Assembly (NCBI RefSeq): GCF_024723255.1
Contig: NZ_JANIAC010000001.1
Coordinates: forward strand, 387,548-451,547
Source: Aestuariibaculum sp. M13
GTDB taxonomy: Bacteria; Bacteroidota; Bacteroidia; Flavobacteriales; Flavobacteriaceae
DNA length: 64,000 nucleotides
Reading direction: 5' to 3'
Within the stretch, counting starts at the first letter, position 1. Each line of letters begins with the position of its first letter. The position numbers and the translations under genes were made by a program. Below the pieces are notes generated by a model, which ran no database searches, was not told the DNA's origin, and saw only the letters and a program-made list of their open reading frames with translations. Shown here one piece after another: positions 33,333 through 43,013 of the stretch.

Positions 33333-35792
33333 ATGAAAAAACTACTGGCACTATACTTAATAGTAGTCCTCTCTACTATTGAAGCTTTTGCATTATCTAC
33401 AGACAAAAAAGGTACTATTTTCGGCACCGTATTAGACGCTAATTTAAACCAACCCTTACCCTATGTAAATATCGTTATAAAATCATCCAACGGATCAATT
33501 ATCACAGGCGGTATCACCCAGGAAAACGGAACGTTTAAAATTGAAAAATTAGAGGAAGGCAATATCGTTGTCAATATTCAATACATTGGTTACAAAACTG
33601 TAAACAAACCTATTTTTATAGGAAAAAACAGCTACGACATTAATTTAGGGAATATTCTTTTGGAGGAAGAAGCCGAAGGTTTGGATGAAGTTACTGTCGT
33701 TGCCGATGTCTCATCCATTCAACAAAAAGTGGATAGAAAAATAATAACCATTGGTAAAGATCTGGCAGCAACCGGAAGCGCATCACAACTTATGGTTGGG
33801 ATTCCATCTGTAAGTATCGATGAGCAAACCGGAGATATTAGCTTACGCGGAAACCAAAACGTTCGGGTTATGGTCGATGGTAAACTATCTAATATTCCAA
33901 CAGCCCAGTTACTAAAACAAATTCCTTCAACGGCTATTAAATCCATAGAACTTATTACCAATCCTTCGGCAAAATATAATCCTGAAGGTATGAGTGGTAT
34001 TATCAATATCATTCTTCATAAAAACACCATGCAAGGTTTTAACGGCAATGTTTCTGTAGGACTTACTCATGAATATGAAGCGAAATTCAACAGTTCTCTG
34101 GATTTAAATTATCGCAACGGGAAATTTAATTTTTACGGAAGTTATAGCAACGACATCTCAAAAAACAGAAATAACGGCTACGTTTACAGACCTGAAAACA
34201 ATTCTGAACAGTTTTTCAATTTTCTAGACAAAAGGAAATCACATCTATATAAAGTTGGGGTTGATTTTTATTTAAACGACAAAAACACCATTTCTGTTTT
34301 CACCACACAAAATACCTCTGAAAACAGCACTTATGGTAAAACAGATGCCATTTTTTACGATGATGAAATCTATAACCAAAGTCAGATTTTCAATTCTACA
34401 GGAAACAACAATTCGTCTCAATACAATTTTGACTATAAATTAGATTTTAAAAAAGAAGGACACAATATTGAATTTGAAGCCGATTACAATGTGTTTGACG
34501 ATGAAAGCCCTGTTGATTTCACCTTTCTTCTTGGCCCAAATGAAGATTATAAAGATTTTAATTTTACCGATCGAGAAAGTATTACTCTAAACTTAGATTA
34601 TGTAAACCCACTTTCTGAAACTGCAAAATTAGAAGCCGGTCTGCAAGCACGATTGTTTAATTCGGAGATTGCTTATTCATCAACCGGGAAAACCCTAAAT
34701 AGTGAAGGTATTTTAAGACCAACACCAGATACTAATTTCGACTACACCCGAGATATTTATTCGGCGTATGCAACTTACAGTAAATCTTTCGAAAAATGGA
34801 ACTATCAAATCGGCCTGCGTGCTGAAAATGTAAAAGAAGATGCCTATGCTTTATCTTCAGAAGCTGAAAGTACGCAACGATTTAAAAATGATTATTTTGA
34901 ATTATATCCTTCAGCATTTTTCACCTATACGCCTTCAGAAAAAAATGCCTATCAGCTCAGTTATAGTCGTCGTGTTGATCGTCCAGGCATTGGTCAGGTC
35001 AACCCAATTAAAGAATGGAGTACGCCATTAATTTCTTCTTACGGTAATATTAATTTAGAACCTCAATTCACCAATTCCATCGAAGCCAATTATACCAGAA
35101 CCCTTAACAAACACAAAGGAACCGTTACCGGCGGTGTGTTTTACAGAATAATCTCGAATGAAATTAATAGAGCCCTATTTATCGACAGAAGTGATGTGAC
35201 TTCGGGAAGAGTCATTTTAACTCACGACAATTTTGACGACACCTCAGCCTTTGGAATGGAATTATCCAGTAATTACCGTCCTTTTAAATGGTGGAATATT
35301 AATGGTAGCTTCGATTTATACTCTCAAACCCAAAAGGGTATTGCTGAAGAATTAACCGCACCTATTGAAAATGCAACTGTTAACGATATAGAAACCAATA
35401 TTGATGAAGTAGACAATGTGCTATGGAATTTAAGAATGTACAACAACTTTAGTCTTAGTAAAACAGTTAGTCTAACCGCCTTTGGGTTTTACCGTGGAAA
35501 AAACAAAACCATTCAGTTTGAGAGAAAACCAATGTATTTTGTTAATCTTGGAGCTCGTGTGGCATTTGCCCAAGGCCGAGGCATGTTGAGTTTAAATTAC
35601 AACGATATTTTCAACACCATGGAATTCGCCTTTTATGGAGAGAAACCGTTTATACAGGAAGGTGCCTTTAACTGGGAAAGCAACACCTGGAATGTTGGAT
35701 TATCCTATAGATTTGGTGGAGGAAAATACAAAGCAAAATCAAGAAAAAACAGAGATAATAATACCAAATCTGGTGGTGGCGGATTTATGTAA
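33333..35792 (+). CDS. Outer-membrane TonB-dependent receptor-like beta-barrel protein
   Basis: From the preferred ATG at 33333 the product has a Sec signal peptide (MKKLLALYLIVVLSTIEAFA). A CarboxypepD-regulatory-like domain follows (GTIFGTVLDANLNQPLPYVN, residues about 28-110), then a plug (GIPSVSIDEQTGDISLRGNQ, about 145-240) and a long barrel rich in aromatic residues ending RFGGGKYKAK. This architecture matches the OMP_b-brl_3 group of SusC-like receptors. No susD-like gene is adjacent, so the substrate cannot be inferred. The C-terminus carries a glycine-rich tail (KSGGGGFM). The annotation start at 33282 would add 17 residues before the signal, so it was rejected. Confidence 0.88.
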   Translation: MKKLLALYLIVVLSTIEAFALSTDKKGTIFGTVLDANLNQPLPYVNIVIKSSNGSIITGGITQENGTFKIEKLEEGNIVVNIQYIGYKTVNKPIFIGKNSYDINLGNILLEEEAEGLDEVTVVADVSSIQQKVDRKIITIGKDLAATGSASQLMVGIPSVSIDEQTGDISLRGNQNVRVMVDGKLSNIPTAQLLKQIPSTAIKSIELITNPSAKYNPEGMSGIINIILHKNTMQGFNGNVSVGLTHEYEAKFNSSLDLNYRNGKFNFYGSYSNDISKNRNNGYVYRPENNSEQFFNFLDKRKSHLYKVGVDFYLNDKNTISVFTTQNTSENSTYGKTDAIFYDDEIYNQSQIFNSTGNNNSSQYNFDYKLDFKKEGHNIEFEADYNVFDDESPVDFTFLLGPNEDYKDFNFTDRESITLNLDYVNPLSETAKLEAGLQARLFNSEIAYSSTGKTLNSEGILRPTPDTNFDYTRDIYSAYATYSKSFEKWNYQIGLRAENVKEDAYALSSEAESTQRFKNDYFELYPSAFFTYTPSEKNAYQLSYSRRVDRPGIGQVNPIKEWSTPLISSYGNINLEPQFTNSIEANYTRTLNKHKGTVTGGVFYRIISNEINRALFIDRSDVTSGRVILTHDNFDDTSAFGMELSSNYRPFKWWNINGSFDLYSQTQKGIAEELTAPIENATVNDIETNIDEVDNVLWNLRMYNNFSLSKTVSLTAFGFYRGKNKTIQFERKPMYFVNLGARVAFAQGRGMLSLNYNDIFNTMEFAFYGEKPFIQEGAFNWESNTWNVGLSYRFGGGKYKAKSRKNRDNNTKSGGGGFM

Positions 35793-35856
35793 AATGAACA
35801 TTAAAAATCTTTAAATAAAAATTTTTGATTAGTGATTCCTTTTTATCGCTGAAAAG

Positions 35857-35892
35857 AAGCCTCAAAGCATAAATACTTTGAGGCTTTATTTT
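35857..35892 (+). terminator. Intrinsic terminator of the receptor gene
   Basis: The stem AAGCCTCAAAG pairs with CTTTGAGGCTT around an eight-base loop and is followed by TATTTT. Confidence 0.85.
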
Positions 35893-35942
35893 CATTAAAT
35901 TATAACTAATTAATTGTCAAAATGTTAAAGTTTTAAAAAAAT

Positions 35943-36112
35943 TACATTTGTTACACAATAATTAGAAATCCTATACGTTACGATTCTATACAATCTTGCT
36001 ATTATTCAAAAAAATAATTATTTAGAGTTAGTCGTCTACACATTATTATAACATTACACATGTAAGAATTGTATAAACAAAATCCGGTTGTTCTCAAACT
36101 TCCGGATTTTTT
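35943..36112 (+). ncRNA. Candidate small RNA in a gene-free stretch
   Basis: A TACATTTG box (35943-35950) matches TAnnTTTG exactly, with an ATG-like -33 triplet 18 bases upstream. No gene follows. A strong intrinsic terminator (AAAATCCGG 36079-36087 with CCGGATTTT 36102-36110) closes the unit, so a transcript of about 150 bases is expected. I see no open frame worth calling within it. It could be a regulatory RNA, possibly 6S-like, but the structure was not folded. Confidence 0.4.
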
Positions 36113-36234
36113 ATTCTGTTAAAATGACGTTAAACAGAAAGACCATTGCAATAAAATACATTTTACAACGTCTTATATAGTACATTCTTCAAAACATACA
36201 GATTGTGTTAATTTGAAGTTGATTAATAGCTTTG

Positions 36235-36266
36235 AAACCCAAAACTTATCGTTTTGGGTTTTTTTA
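36235..36266 (+). terminator. Rho-independent hairpin upstream of fabH end
   Basis: A perfect 11-bp stem (AAACCCAAAAC with GTTTTGGGTTT, TTATC loop) ends in seven T. It points to a plus-strand transcript reaching this far, or acts weakly on the minus-strand end of fabH. Confidence 0.75.
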
Positions 36267-36275
36267 TTGTTTTTT

Positions 36276-37286
36276 TTACCAGTTGATGATCACACTACCC
36301 CAGGTGAAACCGCTTCCGAAAGCCGCTAAAACCACCGTGTCTCCTTCTTTTATTTTGCCTTCTTCCCAAGCTTCAGTTAGTGCAATAGGAATTGATGCTG
36401 CTGTGGTATTACCATATTTCTGGATATTATTAAATACCCGATCATCCTTCAAATTAAATTTCTTTTGAATAAACTGAGCGATACGTAAGTTCGCCTGATG
36501 AGGAATAAGCATGTCGATAGCTTCAGGCGTTAAATTATTTTTCAGTAGGCCTTCCATTATCACCTCGCTAAAACGAACTACGGCATTTTTAAACACAAAC
36601 TGTCCGTTCATATACGGATAGTAACTTTCATCATTCGGGTCGTTATCTGCCAAAATATCATTTACCCAACGCGTTCCCATACCAGGAGCCATTAATACCA
36701 ATTCTTCGGCATGCTCTCCCTGAGCATGTAAATGGGTTGATAAAATGCCCTTTGTATTATCTTCTTCTCTGGTTAATACAGCAGCACCTGCTCCATCACC
36801 AAAAATCACCGAAACCCCACGTCCCCGAGTTGTTTTATCTAATCCGTGAGAATGCAATTCACTACCAATAACCAATATGTTTTTATACATGCCAGTTTTA
36901 ATAAAATTGTCGGCAACAGAAAGCGCATAAACAAAACCTGAACACTGATTTCTAACATCTAAAGCTCCCACGGTTTTTATATCTAAGGCATGTTGCACCT
37001 GAACACCCGGTCCTGGGAAATACATATCCGGACTCAAGGTCGCGAATATGATAAAATCGATATCATCTTTATCAATCCCTGCGCGCTCAATCGCAACTTT
37101 AGCGGCTTTAACACCCATGGTGGCCGTGGTATCTCCACTTCCTTCTTTCACCCATCGGCGCTCCTGTATTCCTGTACGTTCCTGAATCCATTCATCATTG
37201 GTATCCATCATTTTAGATAAATCCTGATTGGTTACCACATGATCCGGTACATACTTTCCTAAGCCAATAATTTTTGAATTATACAT
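36276..37286 (-). CDS. fabH: 3-oxoacyl-ACP synthase III (FabH-like ketosynthase)
   Basis: FabH starts fatty acid synthesis by condensing an acyl-CoA with malonyl-ACP. The 336-residue protein has the catalytic triad in NQCSGFVYAL (Cys), PHQANLR (His) and YGNTTAASIP (Asn). The N-terminal MYNSKIIGLGKYVPDHVV and ERTGIQERRW are also typical. It is not in a fatty-acid gene cluster here. Related paralogs in Bacteroidota serve secondary pathways, so a dedicated role is possible. A TAGTTTTG box at 37340-37347 on the minus strand may be its -7 element. Confidence 0.93.
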   Translation of the reverse strand: MYNSKIIGLGKYVPDHVVTNQDLSKMMDTNDEWIQERTGIQERRWVKEGSGDTTATMGVKAAKVAIERAGIDKDDIDFIIFATLSPDMYFPGPGVQVQHALDIKTVGALDVRNQCSGFVYALSVADNFIKTGMYKNILVIGSELHSHGLDKTTRGRGVSVIFGDGAGAAVLTREEDNTKGILSTHLHAQGEHAEELVLMAPGMGTRWVNDILADNDPNDESYYPYMNGQFVFKNAVVRFSEVIMEGLLKNNLTPEAIDMLIPHQANLRIAQFIQKKFNLKDDRVFNNIQKYGNTTAASIPIALTEAWEEGKIKEGDTVVLAAFGSGFTWGSVIINW

Positions 37287-37471
37287 TATTTTGAATTTAG
37301 TTTAGTTATACTCATTACAAGTTATATATTATTTACTATCAAAACTACAAAAAGCCATTAAAATGTATTCTAACATCTCAAGTCAGCATACCAGACCTTT
37401 TAACATTACTTTTTAATTTTATTACCCCGTTTTAATTAAATTTAAAACTTGACTAATTCAAATCATTCAAA

Positions 37472-39892
37472 ATGAAAAAAATTCTATTTTACTGTTTTCT
37501 TGTCACCGGACTTACTATTCATGGCCAAGAAAACTTAACCTATCAAAAACCTTCTAAAGAAATCTTAGAACTTGCGACTGCGCCTTTGGCTCCTTCCATT
37601 CGAATTGATAGTAAAGGAGAAAATATGGTATTTCTATACCGCAGTAATTTCAAAAGCATTGCTACATTATCGGAAACCGAAATGCGTTTAGGTGGTTTAC
37701 GTATTAATCCGAAAACCAACATAAGTAGTAGAGAACGTTATTATAACCATTTAAAAGTTCGTGTTGGAAGAAAAAGCTTGGAAAGTGATGTTTCAGGATT
37801 ACCTACAAACCCAAGATTTTCTAATTTTTCATGGTCTCCAAATCAGGAAAAAATGGCATTTACAAATACAACCTCTAACGGTGTTGAACTTTGGGTATTG
37901 GATATTGCCACAAAATCAGCTAAAAAAATCACGAACGATAATTTAAACGCTAATACAGGAAATCCTTTTTACTGGTTTAAAGATAATGCCTCTTTGCTAA
38001 TTAAAGTTTTACCTAAAACAAGACAAGATCTTATTGACACAAAAACAGCTGTTCCAACCGGTCCTACAATTTCCGAAAGTGAAGCTGGTGTTATGGCACA
38101 AAACAGAACGTATCAGGATTTACTTAAAAACAAAACTGACGAACATAATTTTGAACAGCTGGTAACTTCAGAATTACACAAAGTAGATTTAAATGGTAAA
38201 GAATCATCATGGATGGCTAGTGATATGTATTCTGACATTTCCTTTTCACCGGATGGGAATTACATTATGGTAGAAACCATAAAAAAACCCTTTTCATATC
38301 TGGTTCCTTATTCCAGATTCCCCTCGGCAACTAAAATTTATGACACCAATGCCAAACTTATTAAAAACATTTTAGAAGTTCCTTTAATTGAAGATTTACC
38401 TCAGGGGTTTATGGCTGTTAGAACAGGTATGCGTAATCTATCCTGGAGAGACGACCAGCCGGCAACACTTGTTTGGGCAGAAGCCTTAGATCAAGGAGAC
38501 CCTGCTGTAGAAGTCGACTTTAGAGACGAGATATTCCAACAAAAAGCACCCTTTTCAGACCAGCCAACATCGTTATTAAAAACCATTAATCGCTATGCAG
38601 GTATTGAATGGGGTAATGAAACTACCGCTATCGCTTTTGATAGATGGTGGAACACCAGAAACACTAAAGCTTATATCTTTAATCCTTCCAACAATAAATT
38701 AAAACCAGAGATTATTTACGATAGAAATTATCAGGATGTATACAGCAATCCTGGTAATCCTGTAACGTCGAGAAATGAATACGGACGTTATACATTAAAT
38801 ATTAACAGAAATAAAATATTTTTAATTGGTGATGGTTATACCGAAAACGGGAAATTTCCTTTTGTTGATGAATTCGATTTAAACACAAAAAAAACAACCA
38901 GACTATATCAATCTTCACTCAAAGACAAAATAGAAGATATAGCTATGGCCATAGATATTAACAAAGGTGAAATTTTAGTTCGAGTAGAATCTAAAAACGA
39001 ATACCCAAACTACTATGTAAGAAATATTAAGAAACGTATGGCTCCCGTGCCTCTTACTCTGTTTGAAAATCCGTTTAAAAGTATTCAGGATGTTCATAAA
39101 GAAATCATCAAATACAAACGCTATGATGGTTTAGAACTAACCGGAACCTTATACTTACCTACCGACTACGAACCAGGTAAAAAGTGCCCTATGGTGATGT
39201 GGGCGTACCCCAGAGAATACAAAGACAAAAGCAGTGCCGGACAAAGCACCTCCAACTCTAACGAATTTACGTATCCTTCTTATGGCTCACCAATTTTCTG
39301 GATTACAAAAGGCTATGTGGTTTTAGACGATGCTTCTTTCCCAATTGTTGGTGAAGGTGACGAAGAACCTAACGACACCTTTATTAAACAATTAGTTGGA
39401 AATGCTAAAGCTGCAATTGATGCTGTTGACGACTTAGGTTATATAGACAGAAATAAAGTGGCTGTTGGCGGACATTCCTATGGGGCATTCATGACCGCTA
39501 ACTTACTTTCTCACTCTAACCTATTTGCTGCAGGAATTGCCAGAAGTGGTGCTTACAACAGAACACTTACCCCATTCGGCTTCCAAAGTGAAGAACGCAA
39601 TTACTGGGAAGCCCCGGAAATATATTATAATATGTCGCCATTTATGCATGCCGATACCATGAAAACACCTTTATTATTAATTCATGGTGAAGCAGACAAT
39701 AATTCCGGAACATACCCACTACAAAGTGAGCGTTATTTTAATGCCTTAAAAGGATTAGGCGCTCCTGTAAGATTAGTTATGTTACCTAAAGAAAGTCATG
39801 GTTATGCAGCTGAAGAATCTATACTTCACCTGTTATGGGAACAAGACCAATGGTTAGAAAAACACGTAAAAAACAGGAAAGTAGAAGAATAA
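37472..39892 (+). CDS. Secreted S9 family peptidase (glutamyl endopeptidase-like)
   Basis: The 806-residue protein has a Sec signal (about residues 1-18, ending HGQ) and an N-terminal beta-propeller of about 450 residues. A C-terminal alpha/beta-hydrolase domain carries the catalytic serine in GGHSYGAFM, Asp in HGEADNN and His in ESHGY. The AGIARSGAYNRTLTPFGFQ segment follows, as in the plant chloroplast glutamyl endopeptidases of group S9D. It probably acts in the periplasm on peptides. It is monocistronic and closes with a strong terminator. Confidence 0.9.
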   Translation: MKKILFYCFLVTGLTIHGQENLTYQKPSKEILELATAPLAPSIRIDSKGENMVFLYRSNFKSIATLSETEMRLGGLRINPKTNISSRERYYNHLKVRVGRKSLESDVSGLPTNPRFSNFSWSPNQEKMAFTNTTSNGVELWVLDIATKSAKKITNDNLNANTGNPFYWFKDNASLLIKVLPKTRQDLIDTKTAVPTGPTISESEAGVMAQNRTYQDLLKNKTDEHNFEQLVTSELHKVDLNGKESSWMASDMYSDISFSPDGNYIMVETIKKPFSYLVPYSRFPSATKIYDTNAKLIKNILEVPLIEDLPQGFMAVRTGMRNLSWRDDQPATLVWAEALDQGDPAVEVDFRDEIFQQKAPFSDQPTSLLKTINRYAGIEWGNETTAIAFDRWWNTRNTKAYIFNPSNNKLKPEIIYDRNYQDVYSNPGNPVTSRNEYGRYTLNINRNKIFLIGDGYTENGKFPFVDEFDLNTKKTTRLYQSSLKDKIEDIAMAIDINKGEILVRVESKNEYPNYYVRNIKKRMAPVPLTLFENPFKSIQDVHKEIIKYKRYDGLELTGTLYLPTDYEPGKKCPMVMWAYPREYKDKSSAGQSTSNSNEFTYPSYGSPIFWITKGYVVLDDASFPIVGEGDEEPNDTFIKQLVGNAKAAIDAVDDLGYIDRNKVAVGGHSYGAFMTANLLSHSNLFAAGIARSGAYNRTLTPFGFQSEERNYWEAPEIYYNMSPFMHADTMKTPLLLIHGEADNNSGTYPLQSERYFNALKGLGAPVRLVMLPKESHGYAAEESILHLLWEQDQWLEKHVKNRKVEE

Positions 39893-39915
39893 ATTATAAA
39901 ACATATAAAATTCAC

Positions 39916-39952
39916 AAAAAGGTCATTCAAAGTTACAGAATGACCTTTTTTA
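39916..39952 (+). terminator. Intrinsic terminator of the S9 peptidase gene
   Basis: A 13-bp stem AAAAAGGTCATTC with GAATGACCTTTTT flanks a loop of nine bases and runs into T. Confidence 0.9.
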
Positions 39953-40039
39953 ATGTCAGTTTGTCACATTTTTTGGGTTGGCATTTTTGTTGAATAAAGC
40001 AAAAACATATAATTATAAACAGAATAAAAACAATATATC

Positions 40040-41950
40040 ATGACAAAAGGAAATATTAATGTTTCGGTTGAAAACATCTTCCCGCTCATTAAAAAATTCT
40101 TATACAGCGACCACGAAATCTTTTTACGTGAATTAATAAGTAATGGTACCGATGCCACTTTAAAATTAAAACACCTAACCAGTATCGGTGAGTCAACTTC
40201 AGAATATGGCAACCCACAAATTGAAGTTAAAATAGACAAAGAAGGAAAAAAACTTCACATTATCGATCAAGGTATTGGTATGAGTGCTGAAGAAGTTGAA
40301 AAATACATCAACCAGGTAGCATTTTCTGGTGCCGAAGAGTTTTTAGATAAATACAAAGATTCTGCTAAAGATTCTGGTATTATTGGTCACTTTGGTTTAG
40401 GATTCTACTCAGCATTTATGGTGGCTGAAAAAGTGGAAATCATCACTAAATCTCATACTGGTGCACCTGCAGCACACTGGACCTGTGATGGTTCTCCTGA
40501 ATTTACTTTAGAAGAAGGAACTAAAGAAGACAGAGGAACAGAAATTATTCTTCACATTGCTGAAGATTCTACCGAATTCCTTGAAGAATCTCGTATTCGT
40601 GAGTTACTTTTAAAATACAACAAGTTCATGCCTATTCCAATTAAATTTGGAACTAAGGAAGTAAACGATCCTGAGCATGAACCTGCAACCATTACCGATA
40701 AAGACGGAAAAGAGACGAAAGAGCCACACAGAAAAATTACCGTTGATAATATTATCAACAACCCAAACCCGGCATGGACAAAGCAACCAACCGATTTAGA
40801 AGACGAGGATTATAAAAACTTCTACCGTGAGTTGTACCCAATGCAGTTTGAAGATCCGTTATTCCACATTCACTTAAATGTAGATTATCCGTTTAACTTA
40901 ACAGGTATTTTATACTTCCCTAAGTTAGGACAGGATATGAATATCCAAAGAGATAAAATTCAGTTATACCAAAATCAGGTGTTCGTAACCGATAATGTTG
41001 AAGGTATTGTTCCTGAATTCTTAACGATGTTACGTGGTGTTATTGATTCACCTGACATTCCATTAAACGTTTCGCGTTCGTACTTACAGGCTGACGGTGC
41101 CGTTAAGAAGATTTCATCGTACATTACCCGTAAAGTTGCCGATAAATTAAAATCGTTATTCAACAATAACCGTGAAGATTTCGAAGCGAAATGGAACGAT
41201 ATTAAAGTGGTAATTGAATACGGTATGCTTTCTGAAGAAAAATTCTTCGAAAAAGCCGATGCATTTGCTTTATACCCTACGGTTGATGGAACGTATTACA
41301 CTTACGAAGAGCTTTACAATAAAATTAAAGCAAACCAAACCGATAAAGATGGTAAGTTAGTGGTGCTTTATGCTTCAAATACCGATGCACAACACAGTTA
41401 CATTGAAGCTGCGAAAGCGAAAAACTATGAGGTTCTGTTATTAGATTCTCCAATTGTTTCGCATTTGATCCAAAAACTGGAAACTACTAAAGAAAACATT
41501 TCTTTTGCACGTGTAGATGGTGACCACATCGATAATTTAATTAAGAAAGATGAAACTACCATTTCTAAGTTAGATGACGACCAGAAGAAAGTTTTAGATG
41601 AATTATTAAAAGAAGTTATTCCTTCTGAAAAATTCATGGTACAATTAGAAGCTATGGATAGCAATGCATCACCTTTTATTATCACGCAACCGGAATTTAT
41701 GCGTCGTATGAAAGAAATGCAGGCTACCGGAGGTGGCGGTATGAACATGTTTGGTAACATGCCGGAAATGTACAACCTGGTGGTTAACACCAACTCCGAT
41801 TTAGTTAGCGAGATTTTAAACAAAGGTGATAAAGCCGAACAAGAACGCTTAATTAACCAAAGTTTAGATTTAGCACGTTTATCTCAAGGTTTATTAAAAG
41901 GTGAAGAACTAACAAACTTCATTAAACGCAGCTACGAGATTTTAAAGTAA
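40040..41950 (+). CDS. htpG: Molecular chaperone HtpG (Hsp90)
   Basis: Hsp90 family ATP-dependent chaperone of 636 residues. The GHKL ATP-binding domain shows LRELISNGTDATLKL (E-N box), the IIDQGIGMS box and GHFGLGFYSAFMV. The middle domain carries NIQRDKIQLYQNQVFV-like sequence and SRSYLQ. The C-terminal domain ends in a dimerisation region and lacks the eukaryotic EEVD tail. Length matches E. coli HtpG. It is monocistronic, with a terminator at 41977-42010. Confidence 0.97.
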   Translation: MTKGNINVSVENIFPLIKKFLYSDHEIFLRELISNGTDATLKLKHLTSIGESTSEYGNPQIEVKIDKEGKKLHIIDQGIGMSAEEVEKYINQVAFSGAEEFLDKYKDSAKDSGIIGHFGLGFYSAFMVAEKVEIITKSHTGAPAAHWTCDGSPEFTLEEGTKEDRGTEIILHIAEDSTEFLEESRIRELLLKYNKFMPIPIKFGTKEVNDPEHEPATITDKDGKETKEPHRKITVDNIINNPNPAWTKQPTDLEDEDYKNFYRELYPMQFEDPLFHIHLNVDYPFNLTGILYFPKLGQDMNIQRDKIQLYQNQVFVTDNVEGIVPEFLTMLRGVIDSPDIPLNVSRSYLQADGAVKKISSYITRKVADKLKSLFNNNREDFEAKWNDIKVVIEYGMLSEEKFFEKADAFALYPTVDGTYYTYEELYNKIKANQTDKDGKLVVLYASNTDAQHSYIEAAKAKNYEVLLLDSPIVSHLIQKLETTKENISFARVDGDHIDNLIKKDETTISKLDDDQKKVLDELLKEVIPSEKFMVQLEAMDSNASPFIITQPEFMRRMKEMQATGGGGMNMFGNMPEMYNLVVNTNSDLVSEILNKGDKAEQERLINQSLDLARLSQGLLKGEELTNFIKRSYEILK

Positions 41951-41976
41951 TTTCACTTTTACTTTTTATATAAAGG

Positions 41977-42010
41977 AAACCACTTTACATATGTAAAGTG
42001 GTTTTTTTAT
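41977..42010 (+). terminator. Intrinsic terminator of htpG
   Basis: A 14-bp perfect palindrome (AAACCACTTTACAT / ATGTAAAGTGGTTT) is followed by seven T. The hairpin has essentially no loop unless the central bases open. Confidence 0.88.
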
Positions 42011-42103
42011 ACCTCAACCCTACAAACAACCTACTCATTAACAGACAAATACTACATTTTTACTTATCTTTAGCGTAACACTAACCTTAAAACAACTTCT
42101 TCT

Positions 42104-42991
42104 ATGGCGCTACACATCAATAATTTAAGTAAAACGTATTCAAACGGCGTACAGGCCCTAAAAAACGTCACCTTAACCATTCCGCGAGGTATGTTTGGAC
42201 TACTTGGACCTAACGGAGCAGGAAAATCCTCATTAATGCGAACCTTAGCCACCTTACAACAAGCCGATTCAGGTTCTGTGACACTTAACGATATTGATGT
42301 ATTAAAAGAAAAAGATAAAGTGAGGAAAATATTAGGGTATTTACCTCAGGAATTTGGGGTATACCCGAAAATTAGCTCGTACAACATGCTTTCTCATATT
42401 GCCGCTTTAAAGGGCATTTCAAATAAAGGTGAACGAAAAGATTTAGTGGAATCCTTACTTCAAAAAACAAACCTTTGGGATGTTCGAAATAAAAGTTTAG
42501 GCACCTATTCCGGAGGAATGAAACAGCGCTTTGGTATTGCACAAGCTCTCATTGGCGACCCTAGATTAATTATAGTTGATGAACCTACAGCTGGATTAGA
42601 CCCTGCCGAACGTGTGCGTTTTCATAATCTTTTAAGTGAAATTGGCGAAAACACCATTGTTATCCTATCCACCCACATTGTAGACGATGTTTCAAACTTA
42701 TGCAGTAATATGGCTATAATATGTTTAGGCGAAGTCGTTTTACAAGGAAACCCTATTGCTTTAACTCAGGAAGTAAAAGGAAAAATCTGGAAGAAAGCCA
42801 TTGAAAAATCAGATTTAGAACGGTACAAAACAGATCTACAGGTTATTTCTACCCACCTGAAAAGCGGACAAACTATTATTCATGTGTTAAGTGATGTACA
42901 ACCTGACGCTACTTTTGAATCGAGCCCTGCTAATTTAGAAGATGTCTATTTTTCAGAAATCTCATCTCGTATGGATTCTGCTTTAGCATAA
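42104..42991 (+). CDS. ABC transporter ATPase
   Basis: This 295-residue ATPase has Walker A LGPNGAGKSS (34-43), signature TYSGGMKQRFGIAQ and Walker B LIIVDEPTAGLD. The ABC-2 drug/polyether type is suggested by GSVTLNDIDVLKEK and a short C-terminal extension (about 230-295). It lies 22 bases before the permease-peptidase fusion gene and should be its energy-coupling subunit. Flavobacterial pairs of this type have no established substrate. Confidence 0.92.
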   Translation: MALHINNLSKTYSNGVQALKNVTLTIPRGMFGLLGPNGAGKSSLMRTLATLQQADSGSVTLNDIDVLKEKDKVRKILGYLPQEFGVYPKISSYNMLSHIAALKGISNKGERKDLVESLLQKTNLWDVRNKSLGTYSGGMKQRFGIAQALIGDPRLIIVDEPTAGLDPAERVRFHNLLSEIGENTIVILSTHIVDDVSNLCSNMAIICLGEVVLQGNPIALTQEVKGKIWKKAIEKSDLERYKTDLQVISTHLKSGQTIIHVLSDVQPDATFESSPANLEDVYFSEISSRMDSALA

Positions 42992-43013
42992 TTAACCCTT
43001 AACACTTTGTATT

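Noticed and set aside
41977-42004. Operator palindrome
   Set aside because: The 28-bp palindrome is followed by seven T and directly follows htpG, so it is a terminator.
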